Of a DNA stretch of 64,000 nt, positions 1 to 9,308 are shown piece after piece. The notes below the pieces were generated by a model. The model saw only the letters and a program-made list of their open reading frames with translations. It was not told where the DNA came from and ran no database searches. Source of the DNA: Planctomycetota bacterium (GTDB taxonomy: Bacteria > Planctomycetota > UBA1135 > GCA-002686595). How positions within the stretch are numbered: the first letter of the stretch is position 1; each line of letters begins with the position of its first letter. Both the position numbers and the translations under genes were made by a program. The stretch is from NCBI GenBank assembly GCA_002686595.1, contig NYXZ01000108.1, positions 1 to 64,000 of the forward strand, in the 5' to 3' direction.

Positions 1-165
1 AACTCCCCCCCTTGGGGGGGCTGGGGGGGGGAACCAACCACCCTCCCCGCCGCAAACACACAAGCCAAAGCAACAAGCCAAGCAACTCCCCCCCTTGGGG
101 GGGCTGGGGGGGGGAACCAACCACCCTCCCCGCCGCAAACACACAGAGCCACAGACAAGCACCAG
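1..165. repeat. Two tandem copies of a C-run/G-run palindromic repeat
   Basis: Two units start at 1 and 84 (period 83 bp). Each begins with AACT, a run of seven Cs, TT and seven Gs, then CT and nine Gs, then GAACCA and a C-rich tail with CCGCCGCAAACACAC. The C7-TT-G7 core can form a hairpin, and the two adjacent G-runs could form a quadruplex. The second unit runs up to the tgt start codon, so it occupies that gene's promoter and leader. The first copy may continue left of the window. The same core returns in four units at 45767-46260, so this is a dispersed family. No coding function is proposed. Confidence 0.85.
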
Positions 166-1296
166 ATGAGTTCCCCTTTCAAGTTCGAGGTCAACCACCA
201 AGCCGCAGCGAACGGCCCCCGAACTGCCACATTCAACACACCCCACGGCCCGGTCAGAACCCCGGCCTTCATGCCCGTGGGAACCTACGGGACACTCAAA
301 GGGCTGACGCCAGACCAGATCCGCGCCACGGGCTCGACCATGATCCTGGCCAATGCCTATCACTTGCACCTGCGGCCGGGCCACGAAACAGTCCGCGAAC
401 TCGGCGGGCTACATCGTTTGATGGCCTGGGATGGGCCGATCCTGACGGATTCCGGCGGCTATCAGGTTTTCAGCCTGGGACACCGCTGCCGCATCGATGA
501 TGACGGCGTGACGGTGAAATCAGTTCTCGACGGTACGCAGGTGCGCCTCGAACCGGCGCGGGTGATGGAGATCGAAGCTGCCCTTGGAGCGGATGTGGCC
601 ATGGCCTTTGATCATTGTCCGGCGGATCCAACGGACCGCGCCCAGGTCACCGCCGCCAGTTGTCGCACCCATCGCTGGCTTGATAGGTGCGTGGCCTGGC
701 ACCGCGCCCACGGTGGCGAGGATCGCGGACAGGCCCTCTTCGGCATCGTCCAGGGGGGCGCCTTCGAGGACCTGCGGCGCGCATCCGTCGAAGCGGTCTG
801 CGCCCATGACCTCGTTGGCTATGCCGTGGGCGGGGTCAGCGTGGGCGAGGATCGTTCCTCCATGGCCGCCGCCCTCGCGGCCTCCGTCCCATACCTGCCA
901 GCGGACCGACCGCGCTACCTGATGGGCGTGGGTACGCCCCGCGATCTCTTCGATGCCGTCGCCCTCGGGGTAGACCTTTTCGATTGTGTCACACCCACGC
1001 GCCACGGCCGCAATCACCAGGCCTTCACGCGCTCCGGCAAACTCAACCTGCGCAACCTGCGCTGGCGCGAATCCACCGCTCCCATCGACGAGGATTGCTC
1101 CTGTTACACCTGCAGCCATTACTCGCGGGGAACCCTGCGCCACCTGTGCAAGGCCCAGGAAATGCTGGCTGGGACGCTGCTCTCAATCCACAACCTGACC
1201 TTCTTCCACGACCTGATGGCCGCCATGGGGCGGGCCATCGAGAACGGCGGCCTGGGTGAGTTGCGCAGCCAATACGCCGCAGCCGTGGAGGGCTGA
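166..1296 (+). CDS. tgt: Queuine tRNA-ribosyltransferase (TGT)
   Basis: Exchanges guanine 34 for the queuosine precursor preQ1 in tRNAs with GUN anticodons. The 376 residues are the usual length for bacterial TGT. The base-binding motif LTDSGGYQVF places an active-site Asp at residue 95. VDLFDCVTPTR places the likely nucleophile at Asp273, equivalent to E. coli Asp264. The zinc site is C311-x-C313-x2-C316 with H342. The motif after PTR reads HGRNH where the E. coli enzyme has NARNG, a mild departure. No Shine-Dalgarno is visible, and the start lies directly after the repeat. queA and yajC, its frequent partners, are not adjacent. It converges with the next gene, 13 bp away. Confidence 0.95.
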   Translation: MSSPFKFEVNHQAAANGPRTATFNTPHGPVRTPAFMPVGTYGTLKGLTPDQIRATGSTMILANAYHLHLRPGHETVRELGGLHRLMAWDGPILTDSGGYQVFSLGHRCRIDDDGVTVKSVLDGTQVRLEPARVMEIEAALGADVAMAFDHCPADPTDRAQVTAASCRTHRWLDRCVAWHRAHGGEDRGQALFGIVQGGAFEDLRRASVEAVCAHDLVGYAVGGVSVGEDRSSMAAALAASVPYLPADRPRYLMGVGTPRDLFDAVALGVDLFDCVTPTRHGRNHQAFTRSGKLNLRNLRWRESTAPIDEDCSCYTCSHYSRGTLRHLCKAQEMLAGTLLSIHNLTFFHDLMAAMGRAIENGGLGELRSQYAAAVEG

Positions 1297-1309
1297 GGCC
1301 GCTGGACTG

Positions 1310-2566
1310 CTATCGATAGCGACTCGAGATGACCTCGATTCCGGTCACATCGATACGGGCCGGTGAAGAGGGCGTGGCCGGGGAAAGGGTTGCCCCCATC
1401 ACGCCCACCTCGAATCCGGCGAAGAGAGCCAGGTCATAGCGGCCGCTGGAACAGGTCACTTCCGCCACGGCGGTACCGCCCCAAATCAAACGCCAAAGAT
1501 TCTCCCCAACGGCGTTCTGGGTGCGCTCCAGCCAGCCCCGCGTTCGGAAGCGCCCCCAGAGGGGATCGCGGGCCAGGCTCTTGCGGCGCATCTCATCCCG
1601 CAGGGCTTCAGCCTCGGCCATGCGCCGCTCGTGTTCTTCCAACAGATCCAGTTTCAGACGCGCCACCTCTTTTTGGGCGTCGATCCACAAGATGCGCTCG
1701 GCTGCCAATCTACCGGCGGCGCCTTCCGCGTCCAGCGCCACCACAGCTGTGTGGGCCGCGGCAACCGCTGCCCAATCGACATCGGTTGCCCCGGTTTCCT
1801 GAGCTTGGCGCGCAGTGATCCAAAGGGCCTCGGCGGCGGACATGGTCTGGTCCAGCTGACTGACCTCGGGGGCCTGGGGCGCGGCCTTGGACAGCGCGCT
1901 TTCCTGAACCACCGTGACCGCATTCACCGCATCGGCGGCGGCCCACTCCGCGTTCCAATCCGCTGCCCGGGGTTGGCCGGCCACGGTGATCTGCTTGGCA
2001 CGCACCCAACCGCGCACGCCCGTGGGGGAAAAGATGTGGAACCAATCCTCCGCTGCTGGCAACTGCACATCGCGCCGACCGATGACACGCACCCGTTGGC
2101 CGCGCTTTAGACGCTGGCCCAGGGGGAAGTGTGCGGTGGTGGCCTCCGGACGGGGACGCATATTGACGCCATCGCCCACCACCTCCATCAAGGGGCTGAA
2201 GCCACCTTCGCCCACGGCGCCAATCGACTGCAGGTAACGGCCGTAGACCCAGACCTCCAAGCCACCGGGAACTTCGACCTCGGCAAAGGCAGCGCTGACC
2301 TGGTGCACGCGCAGCAAGGCGCCGGCCTTGAGGTGCTTGACGGCCAGGCCCTTGCCATCGGGAATGTTCAAGACCTTCACGCCTTCGGCGCCGGCGCGGG
2401 CATGGCGCACGGTCTCTGGATTCTGTGCAGGCGTTGGAGCCTGGGCCGCGGGTGTTGTCTCGGGCGTGGCCTGGGCCAGACCGGCGGGTGCGGCGAGGAG
2501 GAAAGTGCCGACAAACAAACCGGCCAGGGAGAGGTTGAGATGTGTCATCGATGAGAGTTGTGCCAT
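1310..2566 (-). CDS. Secreted protein with bacterial SH3-like domains
   Basis: 418 residues. An N-terminal hydrophobic segment ending LLAAPAGLAQA reads as a signal peptide. A second Met at residue 7 is an equally good start. Residues about 55-115 and 130-195 look like two SH3b-type folds. The second has the typical ending GVRGWVRAKQITV. A charged, probably coiled-coil stretch follows (about 285-325). The C-terminus has a short beta-rich tail. SH3b domains often bind peptidoglycan or mediate envelope interactions, but no catalytic domain is visible. The gene stands alone between convergent tgt and the divergent aminotransferase, so its partner is unknown. Confidence 0.7.
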   Translation of the reverse strand: MAQLSSMTHLNLSLAGLFVGTFLLAAPAGLAQATPETTPAAQAPTPAQNPETVRHARAGAEGVKVLNIPDGKGLAVKHLKAGALLRVHQVSAAFAEVEVPGGLEVWVYGRYLQSIGAVGEGGFSPLMEVVGDGVNMRPRPEATTAHFPLGQRLKRGQRVRVIGRRDVQLPAAEDWFHIFSPTGVRGWVRAKQITVAGQPRAADWNAEWAAADAVNAVTVVQESALSKAAPQAPEVSQLDQTMSAAEALWITARQAQETGATDVDWAAVAAAHTAVVALDAEGAAGRLAAERILWIDAQKEVARLKLDLLEEHERRMAEAEALRDEMRRKSLARDPLWGRFRTRGWLERTQNAVGENLWRLIWGGTAVAEVTCSSGRYDLALFAGFEVGVMGATLSPATPSSPARIDVTGIEVISSRYR

Positions 2567-2746
2567 GGTGTGATCCCGATTCCTAAGGACGTCCGTGTAG
2601 CGGGCCGCCGGGCCTAACCCCGGCCAGGGCGGCCCGCGCCGCGCAGCTCACCGGAGAGAGACTCATCCTAGGGATCGTGAATGGCGAGATCCAAGGCGCT
2701 CCGCCATAGAATGTGCGTGTCCCCAGACCACCCCGACGCCCCAGCC

Positions 2747-3910
2747 ATGCCGACCTCCGACAACGACCTCCGCTTCCCCTACATGAAGTGGGCCAAAACC
2801 GAGTCCTTCCTCTCCCCCTACTGCCTGGCCCAATCCGGCATGCCGGCCCCGGATCAGGCCTTCCTCGGGGATCCCTGGCTGCCGGAACTCGGGCACGTGG
2901 GACCAGAGGATTTGGAGGCGCGCCTGGGGGAGCTGTTCGCCGTGGACCCGGCCCGCGTCCTGATGTTCCCGGGAGCCTCCAGCGCCATGCTGGTGGCCGC
3001 CTTGCGCTGGTTCCGACCGGGCTCACGAGTCTGCTCCGAGACACCTTCCTACGAGCCCTTTCGCGCCCTGCCCGCCTACCTCGGGGCCACGACGGTGGAC
3101 CTCGAACGCAGGGCCGAGAATCGCTGGCAGCCCGATCCGGCCCAGGCCGCCCAAGCCCTGGCGGAGGCCCGTCAACTGGAACGGCGCGGCTCCGGCCCCG
3201 GCCACGTTTTCCTCTCCAATCTCTCGAATCCCACGGGTGTTCTAACGCCTCCGGAGACCATTGCCCTCTTGGCCGCCGTGGCCGCCGAGGCAGACGATGG
3301 AGTAGGGAGCGACGACAACAACTGCACCGGCGGTGGCCTGTTGATCTCCAATGAGATCTACATGGAATACGTGCCCCCCGCGCGCCGCGTGCACGCCCAT
3401 GCCCTGGCTCCCAACGCGGTCTCCATCGGCAGCTTGACCAAGGCCTATGGCCTGGGCGCCCTGCGCGTCGGCTGGATGATCCTGGGTGAAGGTCTGGCGG
3501 CGGAGCGGCGGCACCTTGAGGACATGGCCAACCTGGCCTATGTCAACGCGGCCCCGGTCACCATCGAAGCCGGTCTGCGGGCCCTGGACGCCCTGCCAAC
3601 CCTGACCCAACCCCTGCGCCGGGTGGAAGTGGAGGCGCGTCCCCATTGGGAACGCTGGCTGCGGGAATCCCCCCTGGTGGAGACTGTCCTACCGGAGTTC
3701 GGCATCATCGCCTTCCCCCGGATCTGCGGCGTGGATGACACACGCGCCCTGGTGCGCTTCCTCCAGGCCGAGTTTGGGGTCGATGTCACGCCCGGCGAGT
3801 TTTTCGGCGCCCCGGGGCACCTGCGCATCGGCTGCGGCGTGCCGGAGGCCACGCTGGTGGAAGGCCTGCCACGCCTCGGCGCCGGCATCGAAGCCTACCT
3901 GTCCCGCTGA
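2747..3910 (+). CDS. PLP-dependent aminotransferase, class I/II fold
   Basis: 387 residues from the chosen ATG. In-frame ATGs at 2681 and 2711 would add a basic leader that looks unlike a fold-type I N-terminus. SNLSNPTG carries the Asn-Pro substrate/PLP motif. SIGSLTKAYGLGALRVGW carries the PLP Schiff-base Lys, followed by the Arg-Val-Gly-Trp typical of the family. The usual Asp of the [DN]E-x-Y motif is replaced in NEIYMEY. A short poly-acidic insert lies near residue 180. The fold and PLP use are secure, but the substrate cannot be read from the sequence. Neighbours give no pathway hint. Confidence 0.85.
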   Translation: MPTSDNDLRFPYMKWAKTESFLSPYCLAQSGMPAPDQAFLGDPWLPELGHVGPEDLEARLGELFAVDPARVLMFPGASSAMLVAALRWFRPGSRVCSETPSYEPFRALPAYLGATTVDLERRAENRWQPDPAQAAQALAEARQLERRGSGPGHVFLSNLSNPTGVLTPPETIALLAAVAAEADDGVGSDDNNCTGGGLLISNEIYMEYVPPARRVHAHALAPNAVSIGSLTKAYGLGALRVGWMILGEGLAAERRHLEDMANLAYVNAAPVTIEAGLRALDALPTLTQPLRRVEVEARPHWERWLRESPLVETVLPEFGIIAFPRICGVDDTRALVRFLQAEFGVDVTPGEFFGAPGHLRIGCGVPEATLVEGLPRLGAGIEAYLSR

Positions 3911-3952
3911 GTGCCGATTTCGCTGAGCGCGGTGCGCCGCACCTTGCGTGCC

Positions 3953-3995
3953 AAACGGCGACGCGGGGTGTGCCACTCCGTACACGCCGCCGTTT
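3953..3995. terminator. Inverted repeat between convergent aminotransferase and comF-like genes
   Basis: AAACGGCG at 3953-3960 pairs perfectly with CGCCGTTT at 3988-3995, and GTGT/ACAC inside extends the stem. The right arm touches the stop codon of the minus-strand ComF gene. The A and T ends of the stem make it usable as a terminator in both directions, though there is no long U tract. Confidence 0.5.
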
Positions 3996-4792
3996 CATGC
4001 GCCGGCGCGGGCTAGGGCCAGCAGCTCCACGCGCTCCGCTCCGGCCCGCAACAGGCATTTGGTGCAGGCGGCGGCGGTGGTGCCGGATGTGATCACGTCG
4101 TCCACGAGCAGCACCGTGCGACCGGCCAGGGGCGGCGGCGACAGGGCGTTGCCAAGCGCTTTCCACGGGCCATGTGCCAGGGTGAAGGCATCGCGCACAT
4201 TTCGAGCCCGGGGAGGAGCCCAGGGCTCGCCTTGGGGGGGCGTGTCGCGGGTGCGCCGTAACAGCGCTTGGAAGGGAATGCCGCTGGCCAGAGACAATGC
4301 CAATGCCAGGAGCCGAGCCTGGTCATGGCCCCGCTCCAGGCGCCGCCAGGGGTGTAGGGGAACGGGCACCAGCAACGTGCGCTGCTCCCCAGGCGTTGAG
4401 TCCGGGGCAGGCAGCCGCGCCTCCGGGATTCGGTGTGCCAGGGCCCGGCCCAGGACCTCCGCCAGGTCACGGCGCCCACCGTGTTTGAGGGGCAGAATCC
4501 ACTCGCGCAGCACCGGCTGGCTGCGGTAGTCGCCGAGGACCGTGGCCCGCTCCCAGGGAGGCGGCCTGTGGCGGCAGGCCGGGCAGACCGAGCCGTCCGG
4601 TAGGAAACTGGCCACCGGAGCGGCGCAACGCGCGCAGCGAGGCCCCGCTGGAGCACTTGGCAGACGGTGGCGGCCGCAGGCCAGGTCATCCTCCGCCGCC
4701 GCCCCGCACAGGCGACACCGCCGGGGCCAGAGGGCATCCAATGCCTCCTGCCAGGCCTGGGACAGGGCAGTTCGCCAGGGGGACCAACGCAT
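3995..4792 (-). CDS. ComF family phosphoribosyltransferase
   Basis: 265 residues from the ATG at 4792. The open frame continues upstream, but only with low-complexity sequence unlike ComF. The N-terminus has a double zinc ribbon (CRLCG, then CARC and CPAC). The C-terminal half is a type I phosphoribosyltransferase domain with the PRPP loop TVLLVDDVITSGTT near residue 235. In naturally transformable bacteria ComF supports DNA uptake, but many relatives have no proven role. No other competence gene lies next to it. Type IV pilus-type ATPases occur 45 kb away in this window, which is compatible with competence but does not show it. Confidence 0.85.
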   Translation of the reverse strand: MRWSPWRTALSQAWQEALDALWPRRCRLCGAAAEDDLACGRHRLPSAPAGPRCARCAAPVASFLPDGSVCPACRHRPPPWERATVLGDYRSQPVLREWILPLKHGGRRDLAEVLGRALAHRIPEARLPAPDSTPGEQRTLLVPVPLHPWRRLERGHDQARLLALALSLASGIPFQALLRRTRDTPPQGEPWAPPRARNVRDAFTLAHGPWKALGNALSPPPLAGRTVLLVDDVITSGTTAAACTKCLLRAGAERVELLALARAGA

Positions 4793-5057
4793 ACCATTTG
4801 AGACCGGTCCGGGACCGTCAGGGTCGCCCCCATTCCCGCTTGCTCCACTGTTTTTCCATGGCCCAAACGAGTTGCCAGCGGGACAAACCGGGGGCGATCC
4901 CAGGCTGCCCGAAAAAAACCCGGCGACGTCCATCAGCAATGGGGCCGGCAGTATCCTGGGCGGCCACATCCGCCGAGTCGGCCACCGGGGCCAGGCGGGA
5001 AAACGGATGTGCCACCTGCGCGCCGCCGCCTGCGACGAAAAACACCCACACCTCGAC

Positions 5058-8006
5058 ATGAAACGATTCCCTCTGAACTCAGCATTGTTGGCCGCGCTCC
5101 TGTTCGCCCCGCTGGCCTGCCAAGGCCCTCGCAATACACAAGAGGCGCCCGCAGCGGATGTCAGCGCCGGATTACTTGCAGGCCAGGCGCGCGCTTGGGA
5201 ACACGAGACAAGCGACCTGCCAGTTGATCCGCGCATTCATTTCGGAGAGTTCGACAACGGCCTGCGCTTCGCCTGGGCAGACAATCCAGAGCCAGATCAA
5301 CGCATCTACCTGCGCTTGCATGTGGATGTGGGTTCCCTCGCCGAAGAAGAGAGCGAGCGCGGCATGGCCCACTTCCTGGAACACATGGCCTTCAACGGCT
5401 CCGAGCACTTCGCTTCCGGCGAGTTGGTTGGTTGGTTCCAGGAAAGGGGCATGAGCTTCGGCGCGGACACCAACGCCCACACCACCTATGGTGAAACCGT
5501 GTACAAGATCGACCTGCCGGAGGCGGACGAAACGAGCATCGCCGAGGGCCTGTTGGTCCTGCGCGACTACGCCACGGGCCTCTTGCTCGCCGACGAGGAG
5601 GTCCAGGCCGAGAAGGGCGTCATCGACGGCGAGGAGCGCGAGCGGGACTCCGCCGGCTATCGTCTCGGTCGCCGCCAGATCGACCTGCTGTGCGCCGGCA
5701 CGCGCATCGCGACGCGCTCGCCCATCGGGACCAAGGAAGCCCGCGACGCCTTCACCGGGGACAGCGTGCGCGCCTTTTACGAAAAGTGGTACCGGCCGGA
5801 GAACATGACCCTGGTGGCCGTGGGCGACCTAAATGGATTGAACCCAGAGGAGCTTTTCGCCGCGGCCTTCGGCGACCTCCCGGTGCCCGCCGGCGCGCCC
5901 GCGCCCGAGCCGCCCCGCGGTCAACCAGAGGCCTTTGATTTTGCCTTCCACCTCTATGAGCCGGAGATTCCCACGGTGACCCTGGTGGCCGAGGTCATGG
6001 TGCCCTTTGAAGAGCAACCGGACACGGCGGCCACGCGCCTCGAAGACTTGCCCCTGGCCCTGGCCCGCAACATGCTCAACCTGCGCTTCAGCGAACTGGC
6101 CAAGGAAGAGGGCGCACCCTTTCTGGGCGCCCAGGCCGGTGACGGTGGAGCCTTCGAGCTATTCGATGGCGAAGGCCTGTATGTGACCGCGGCCCCGGAC
6201 AAGTGGCGCGAGGCTTTGGCCTTTTGTGAACAGGAACTCCGTCGCGCCCAGTTGTTTGGCTTCCAGCAGCCCGAGCTCGACGAACTGCGCGCCGATATTC
6301 TGCGCGGCCTAGATGAAGCCGTTGAACGGGAGCCCACGGCCCGCAGCAAGGGCCTGCTCGGCGCCATCGTCAGCGCCGCCGAAAACCGGCGCGTGCCCAT
6401 GAACGCCGTGGCCCGCCGTGCCCTCCTACGCCCGGCGGTGGAAGCCTTGACCGTGGCGACTTGTCACCAAGCCCTGGTGGATGCTTGGAAAACAGGTGAA
6501 CTCTCCCTCTATGCCCTGGGGGGTTTGGACCTCTCGGATGACGCGGGCGCCGACCTGGCTCCGGCAGAGTTGAGCGCGGTCTGGGAAGAGAGCGTACGCG
6601 TGGCGGTGTCAGCCCCCGAGGAAATCAAGACCGATGCCTTTGCCTATGCCTCGACCCCCGGCCAGGCCGGGGAAATCGTCGAGCGCCGCCAGGTAGAGGA
6701 CCTGGATCTCACCCTGGTGCGATTTGCCAACGGCGTGCGTCTCAACCTCAAGGCCACCGATTTCAAGGAACAGGAAATCCTGCTCAGCCTGCGGGTGGGC
6801 GAGGGACGCCTGACCCTGGAACCGGAACGGGCCGCCGTCGCCTGGGTGGCGAATCAGGTCTTCAGCGCCGGCGGCCTAGGGGCCCACGACAGCGAGGAGT
6901 TGCGGCGCTTGACCGCCGGTCGCCAGGTGGGCGTGGGCTTTTCCGTGGGCGCCGACGCCTTCCAGTTGTCGGGCGGCACCACCGCCGAGGATCTCTTGCT
7001 GGAGTTCGAACTGGCCTGCGCCTGGCTCACCGATCCCGGTTGGCGCCCGGATGGCTTGGTGCAGCTGCGCCGCAGCCTGCCACAGTTTTTTGAATCCCTG
7101 CTGCACACCCACGAAGGGCCCCAGCTCACCGTCTTTGAACGCGCCCTGCACGCCGATGATCCGCGCTTCGGTCTCCCGGAACGGGAGGCCATCGAGGCGG
7201 TGAAGATGGATGACCTGCGCAACTGGCTGGGCGCGCACCTACGCCACGGCGAACTGGAACTGACAGTGGTTGGTGACTTCGAGGTGGAGAAGGCCATCGC
7301 CCAGGCGGCGGCCACCTTCGGCCTTTTGGAGGCACGGCGGGACCTGGGTGAGTTCGGCGAACGGCGCAGCATTCCGCCGGCGAGCATGGGCCTCGCCCAG
7401 GAACATTCCATCGATACGGAAGTGCCGCGCTCGCGGGTGCATGTGGTCTTCCCCACCACAGATGGGTTCGATGCCAAGCGCCGCCGCAGCCTGTTCTTCC
7501 TCAGCTATTTGCTCTCAGATCGTCTGCGGGTAGAGGTGCGCGAGAAGCTGGGGGTGGCCTATTCGCCCTATGCCTCGTCGGACTCGTCACAAGTGCACCC
7601 GGGCCTAGGTGCCATCACGATCGAAGCCGGAGCTGATCCGTCCCTTTCAGCACAGGTGGTGGAAGCCTGTCTGACCGTGGCTGATGAGATGGCCACCGGT
7701 GGCATCGAGGATGCTGAAATCCAGCGCATGCGCGCCCCGATTCTGAAGCAGTTGCGGGATGCCCGGCGCTCGAACAGTTTTTGGCTGAGCCTGTTGGATG
7801 AGGCCCAATCCTCGCCCGAGGCCCTGGACAACATTCGCACGCTGGAGGACTTCTACGAAAGTGTCAGTGCCGAACAGCTAGCTCCCCTGGCCCAGGAATA
7901 CCTGCGGCGCGGGCGCGCTTCGGTGTTGGTGGTCACGCCTCGCGTGGACACGCCTCCGAACAATGTCCTAGGAACAGAGCCAGCCGAGACAGACACCAAG
8001 GACTAG
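5058..8006 (+). CDS. M16 family zinc metalloprotease, lipoprotein, two-half fusion
   Basis: 982 residues from the ATG at 5058. This start gives a lipoprotein signal peptide (LLFAPLAC, with the lipidated Cys at residue 19). The N-terminal half has the inverted zinc motif HFLEH within GMAHFLEHMAFNG, about residues 110-115. The distal Glu lies in the segment around VQAEKGVIDGEERE. The second half (from about residue 550) is the non-catalytic M16 repeat, with a C-terminal RVEVREKLGVAYSPYASS segment typical of pitrilysin/insulinase-like proteins. It is probably a periplasmic or outer-membrane peptidase. No Shine-Dalgarno is obvious. Its stop codon overlaps the stop of the convergent neighbour by two bases. 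Confidence 0.92.
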   Translation: MKRFPLNSALLAALLFAPLACQGPRNTQEAPAADVSAGLLAGQARAWEHETSDLPVDPRIHFGEFDNGLRFAWADNPEPDQRIYLRLHVDVGSLAEEESERGMAHFLEHMAFNGSEHFASGELVGWFQERGMSFGADTNAHTTYGETVYKIDLPEADETSIAEGLLVLRDYATGLLLADEEVQAEKGVIDGEERERDSAGYRLGRRQIDLLCAGTRIATRSPIGTKEARDAFTGDSVRAFYEKWYRPENMTLVAVGDLNGLNPEELFAAAFGDLPVPAGAPAPEPPRGQPEAFDFAFHLYEPEIPTVTLVAEVMVPFEEQPDTAATRLEDLPLALARNMLNLRFSELAKEEGAPFLGAQAGDGGAFELFDGEGLYVTAAPDKWREALAFCEQELRRAQLFGFQQPELDELRADILRGLDEAVEREPTARSKGLLGAIVSAAENRRVPMNAVARRALLRPAVEALTVATCHQALVDAWKTGELSLYALGGLDLSDDAGADLAPAELSAVWEESVRVAVSAPEEIKTDAFAYASTPGQAGEIVERRQVEDLDLTLVRFANGVRLNLKATDFKEQEILLSLRVGEGRLTLEPERAAVAWVANQVFSAGGLGAHDSEELRRLTAGRQVGVGFSVGADAFQLSGGTTAEDLLLEFELACAWLTDPGWRPDGLVQLRRSLPQFFESLLHTHEGPQLTVFERALHADDPRFGLPEREAIEAVKMDDLRNWLGAHLRHGELELTVVGDFEVEKAIAQAAATFGLLEARRDLGEFGERRSIPPASMGLAQEHSIDTEVPRSRVHVVFPTTDGFDAKRRRSLFFLSYLLSDRLRVEVREKLGVAYSPYASSDSSQVHPGLGAITIEAGADPSLSAQVVEACLTVADEMATGGIEDAEIQRMRAPILKQLRDARRSNSFWLSLLDEAQSSPEALDNIRTLEDFYESVSAEQLAPLAQEYLRRGRASVLVVTPRVDTPPNNVLGTEPAETDTKD

Positions 8007-8791
8007 TAGCTCCGGCGCCTGGGCAGGGCCTGGGGCATTCCACGTGCTTGGCCTGCGGCCTGCTCCCCGGGGCTTCCAGCTGAGCCGCCCCGGCCTTCAT
8101 CCGGGGCTTCATCGAGGGCTTCATCCAGGGCTTCATCCAGGTGGCCGAAGATGCTGTCGGTCGAATCTGGGCCGCCTAGCTCCGGGTTGCCATACCCGGC
8201 GCTGGCCCGCTCCGGTCGCGGCAGGCGCGCCTTGCGCCGCACGCGCTCCAGGAAGGTCTGTACCGTGTCATCGCCGCGGGCTGAAACGCCGAACAGGGCT
8301 CCGATTTCCCGGGCCATGGCTAGGTCCTTCTCGAAGTCGCCGGGGTGTTCGTTTATGTACTCGCGCAGATAGCGCCGGAAGGCCATCAGGGAATACCACC
8401 AGCCCGCGGCGAGCAAGACGCCGGCGGCCACCACCACCAAGCCGACCCAGGCCAAGGTCAGGGGCTGCTCCGCCGCCTGGGGCCGAAAGCGCCCCACCAA
8501 CATGCAGCCAAAGCCCAGCAAGAGGCCGGCGAAACCCAGGGAAGTCTGCATGCGGTGGAAGACCGTTTCCCGGATGGTGCGCAGTTCGAGGGGGCGACGA
8601 CCGAAGTGGGAGCGGATCATGGAGCGCGGGTGGCGCCAGAGGATCGCGTTGGCGATCAGGAAGCCGCCCACGATGGCCAACACCAGGCCGAGCGAGATCC
8701 AGTCCGGTTCCCCCAGCAGGGGGCGGGCCTGGGCGGGCGCTCCCGTGGCCTGGAGGATGGGCGAGAACGGGAAGGGGAAGGCGGGGAACAT
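8003..8791 (-). CDS. Membrane protein of unknown function
   Basis: 262 residues from the ATG at 8791. An in-frame ATG at 8899 would overlap the divergent gatC start. Three hydrophobic segments are visible: WISLGLVLAIVGGFLIANAI, TSLGFAGLLLGFGCMLVG and LAWVGLVVVAAGVLLAAGWW. Short basic cytoplasmic linkers separate them. The soluble C-terminal part is charged and contains a run of DEAL/DEAP tetrapeptides coded by a 12-bp tandem repeat (about 8098-8140). I recognise no family. It is transcribed away from gatC. Confidence 0.6.
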   Translation of the reverse strand: MFPAFPFPFSPILQATGAPAQARPLLGEPDWISLGLVLAIVGGFLIANAILWRHPRSMIRSHFGRRPLELRTIRETVFHRMQTSLGFAGLLLGFGCMLVGRFRPQAAEQPLTLAWVGLVVVAAGVLLAAGWWYSLMAFRRYLREYINEHPGDFEKDLAMAREIGALFGVSARGDDTVQTFLERVRRKARLPRPERASAGYGNPELGGPDSTDSIFGHLDEALDEALDEAPDEGRGGSAGSPGEQAAGQARGMPQALPRRRSY

Positions 8792-8882
8792 GGCTCCGCA
8801 GGCTAGCGCGAGTCCCCCATGGGCGCAATCCGGCGCAAAGGGCAGCCGCAAACAGAGCGCGGCCCGTGTACCATCCTGGGCC

Positions 8883-9308
8883 ATGGAGAGCGCCAACAAT
8901 CATCAAGTGGGGCCCGCTGCGAATGCGGGCGAAGCAGGCCCTCCCGGGGACGGCCAGGGGCGGAATTTGGTCGAACTCGTCCAGCGCACCGCCGCCTTGG
9001 CGCGTTTGGAGCTCTCGGCTCCAGAACTGGAGGAGATGGCCGCGCAATTCGGCCGCATCCTGGAGCAATTCGCGGTCCTGTCCGAGCTGGATGTGGACGC
9101 CGTGGAACCGGTGCGGGGCCGGGCCCGGGAGCAGGATGTGACTCGCGGGGACACCGTGACGCCGAGCCTGGCGCCTGAGAAACTGCTGGAGCGCGCCCCC
9201 CAGGTTGAGGACGGTTTCTACGCCGTGCCGAAGACGGTGCTGCGAGCGGGGGCCGAGCATGACAAGGGGGGAAGCTCGGCGCTTACACCAGGGGAAGACC
9301 GGGCGTGA
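8883..9308 (+). CDS. gatC: Aspartyl/glutamyl-tRNA amidotransferase subunit C
   Basis: 141 residues. The GatC core (from about residue 30) reads LVELVQRTAALARLELSAPELEEMAAQFGRIL and then LSELDVDAVEP, which is the conserved helical pair. An unusually long Gly/Pro-rich N-terminal extension and a C-terminal tail past YAVPKTVL make it longer than the usual 95-100 residues. It stabilises GatA-GatB in the amidation of Glu-tRNA(Gln) and Asp-tRNA(Asn). Its stop overlaps the GTG start of gatA (GTGA), so the subunits are translationally coupled. Confidence 0.93.
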   Translation: MESANNHQVGPAANAGEAGPPGDGQGRNLVELVQRTAALARLELSAPELEEMAAQFGRILEQFAVLSELDVDAVEPVRGRAREQDVTRGDTVTPSLAPEKLLERAPQVEDGFYAVPKTVLRAGAEHDKGGSSALTPGEDRA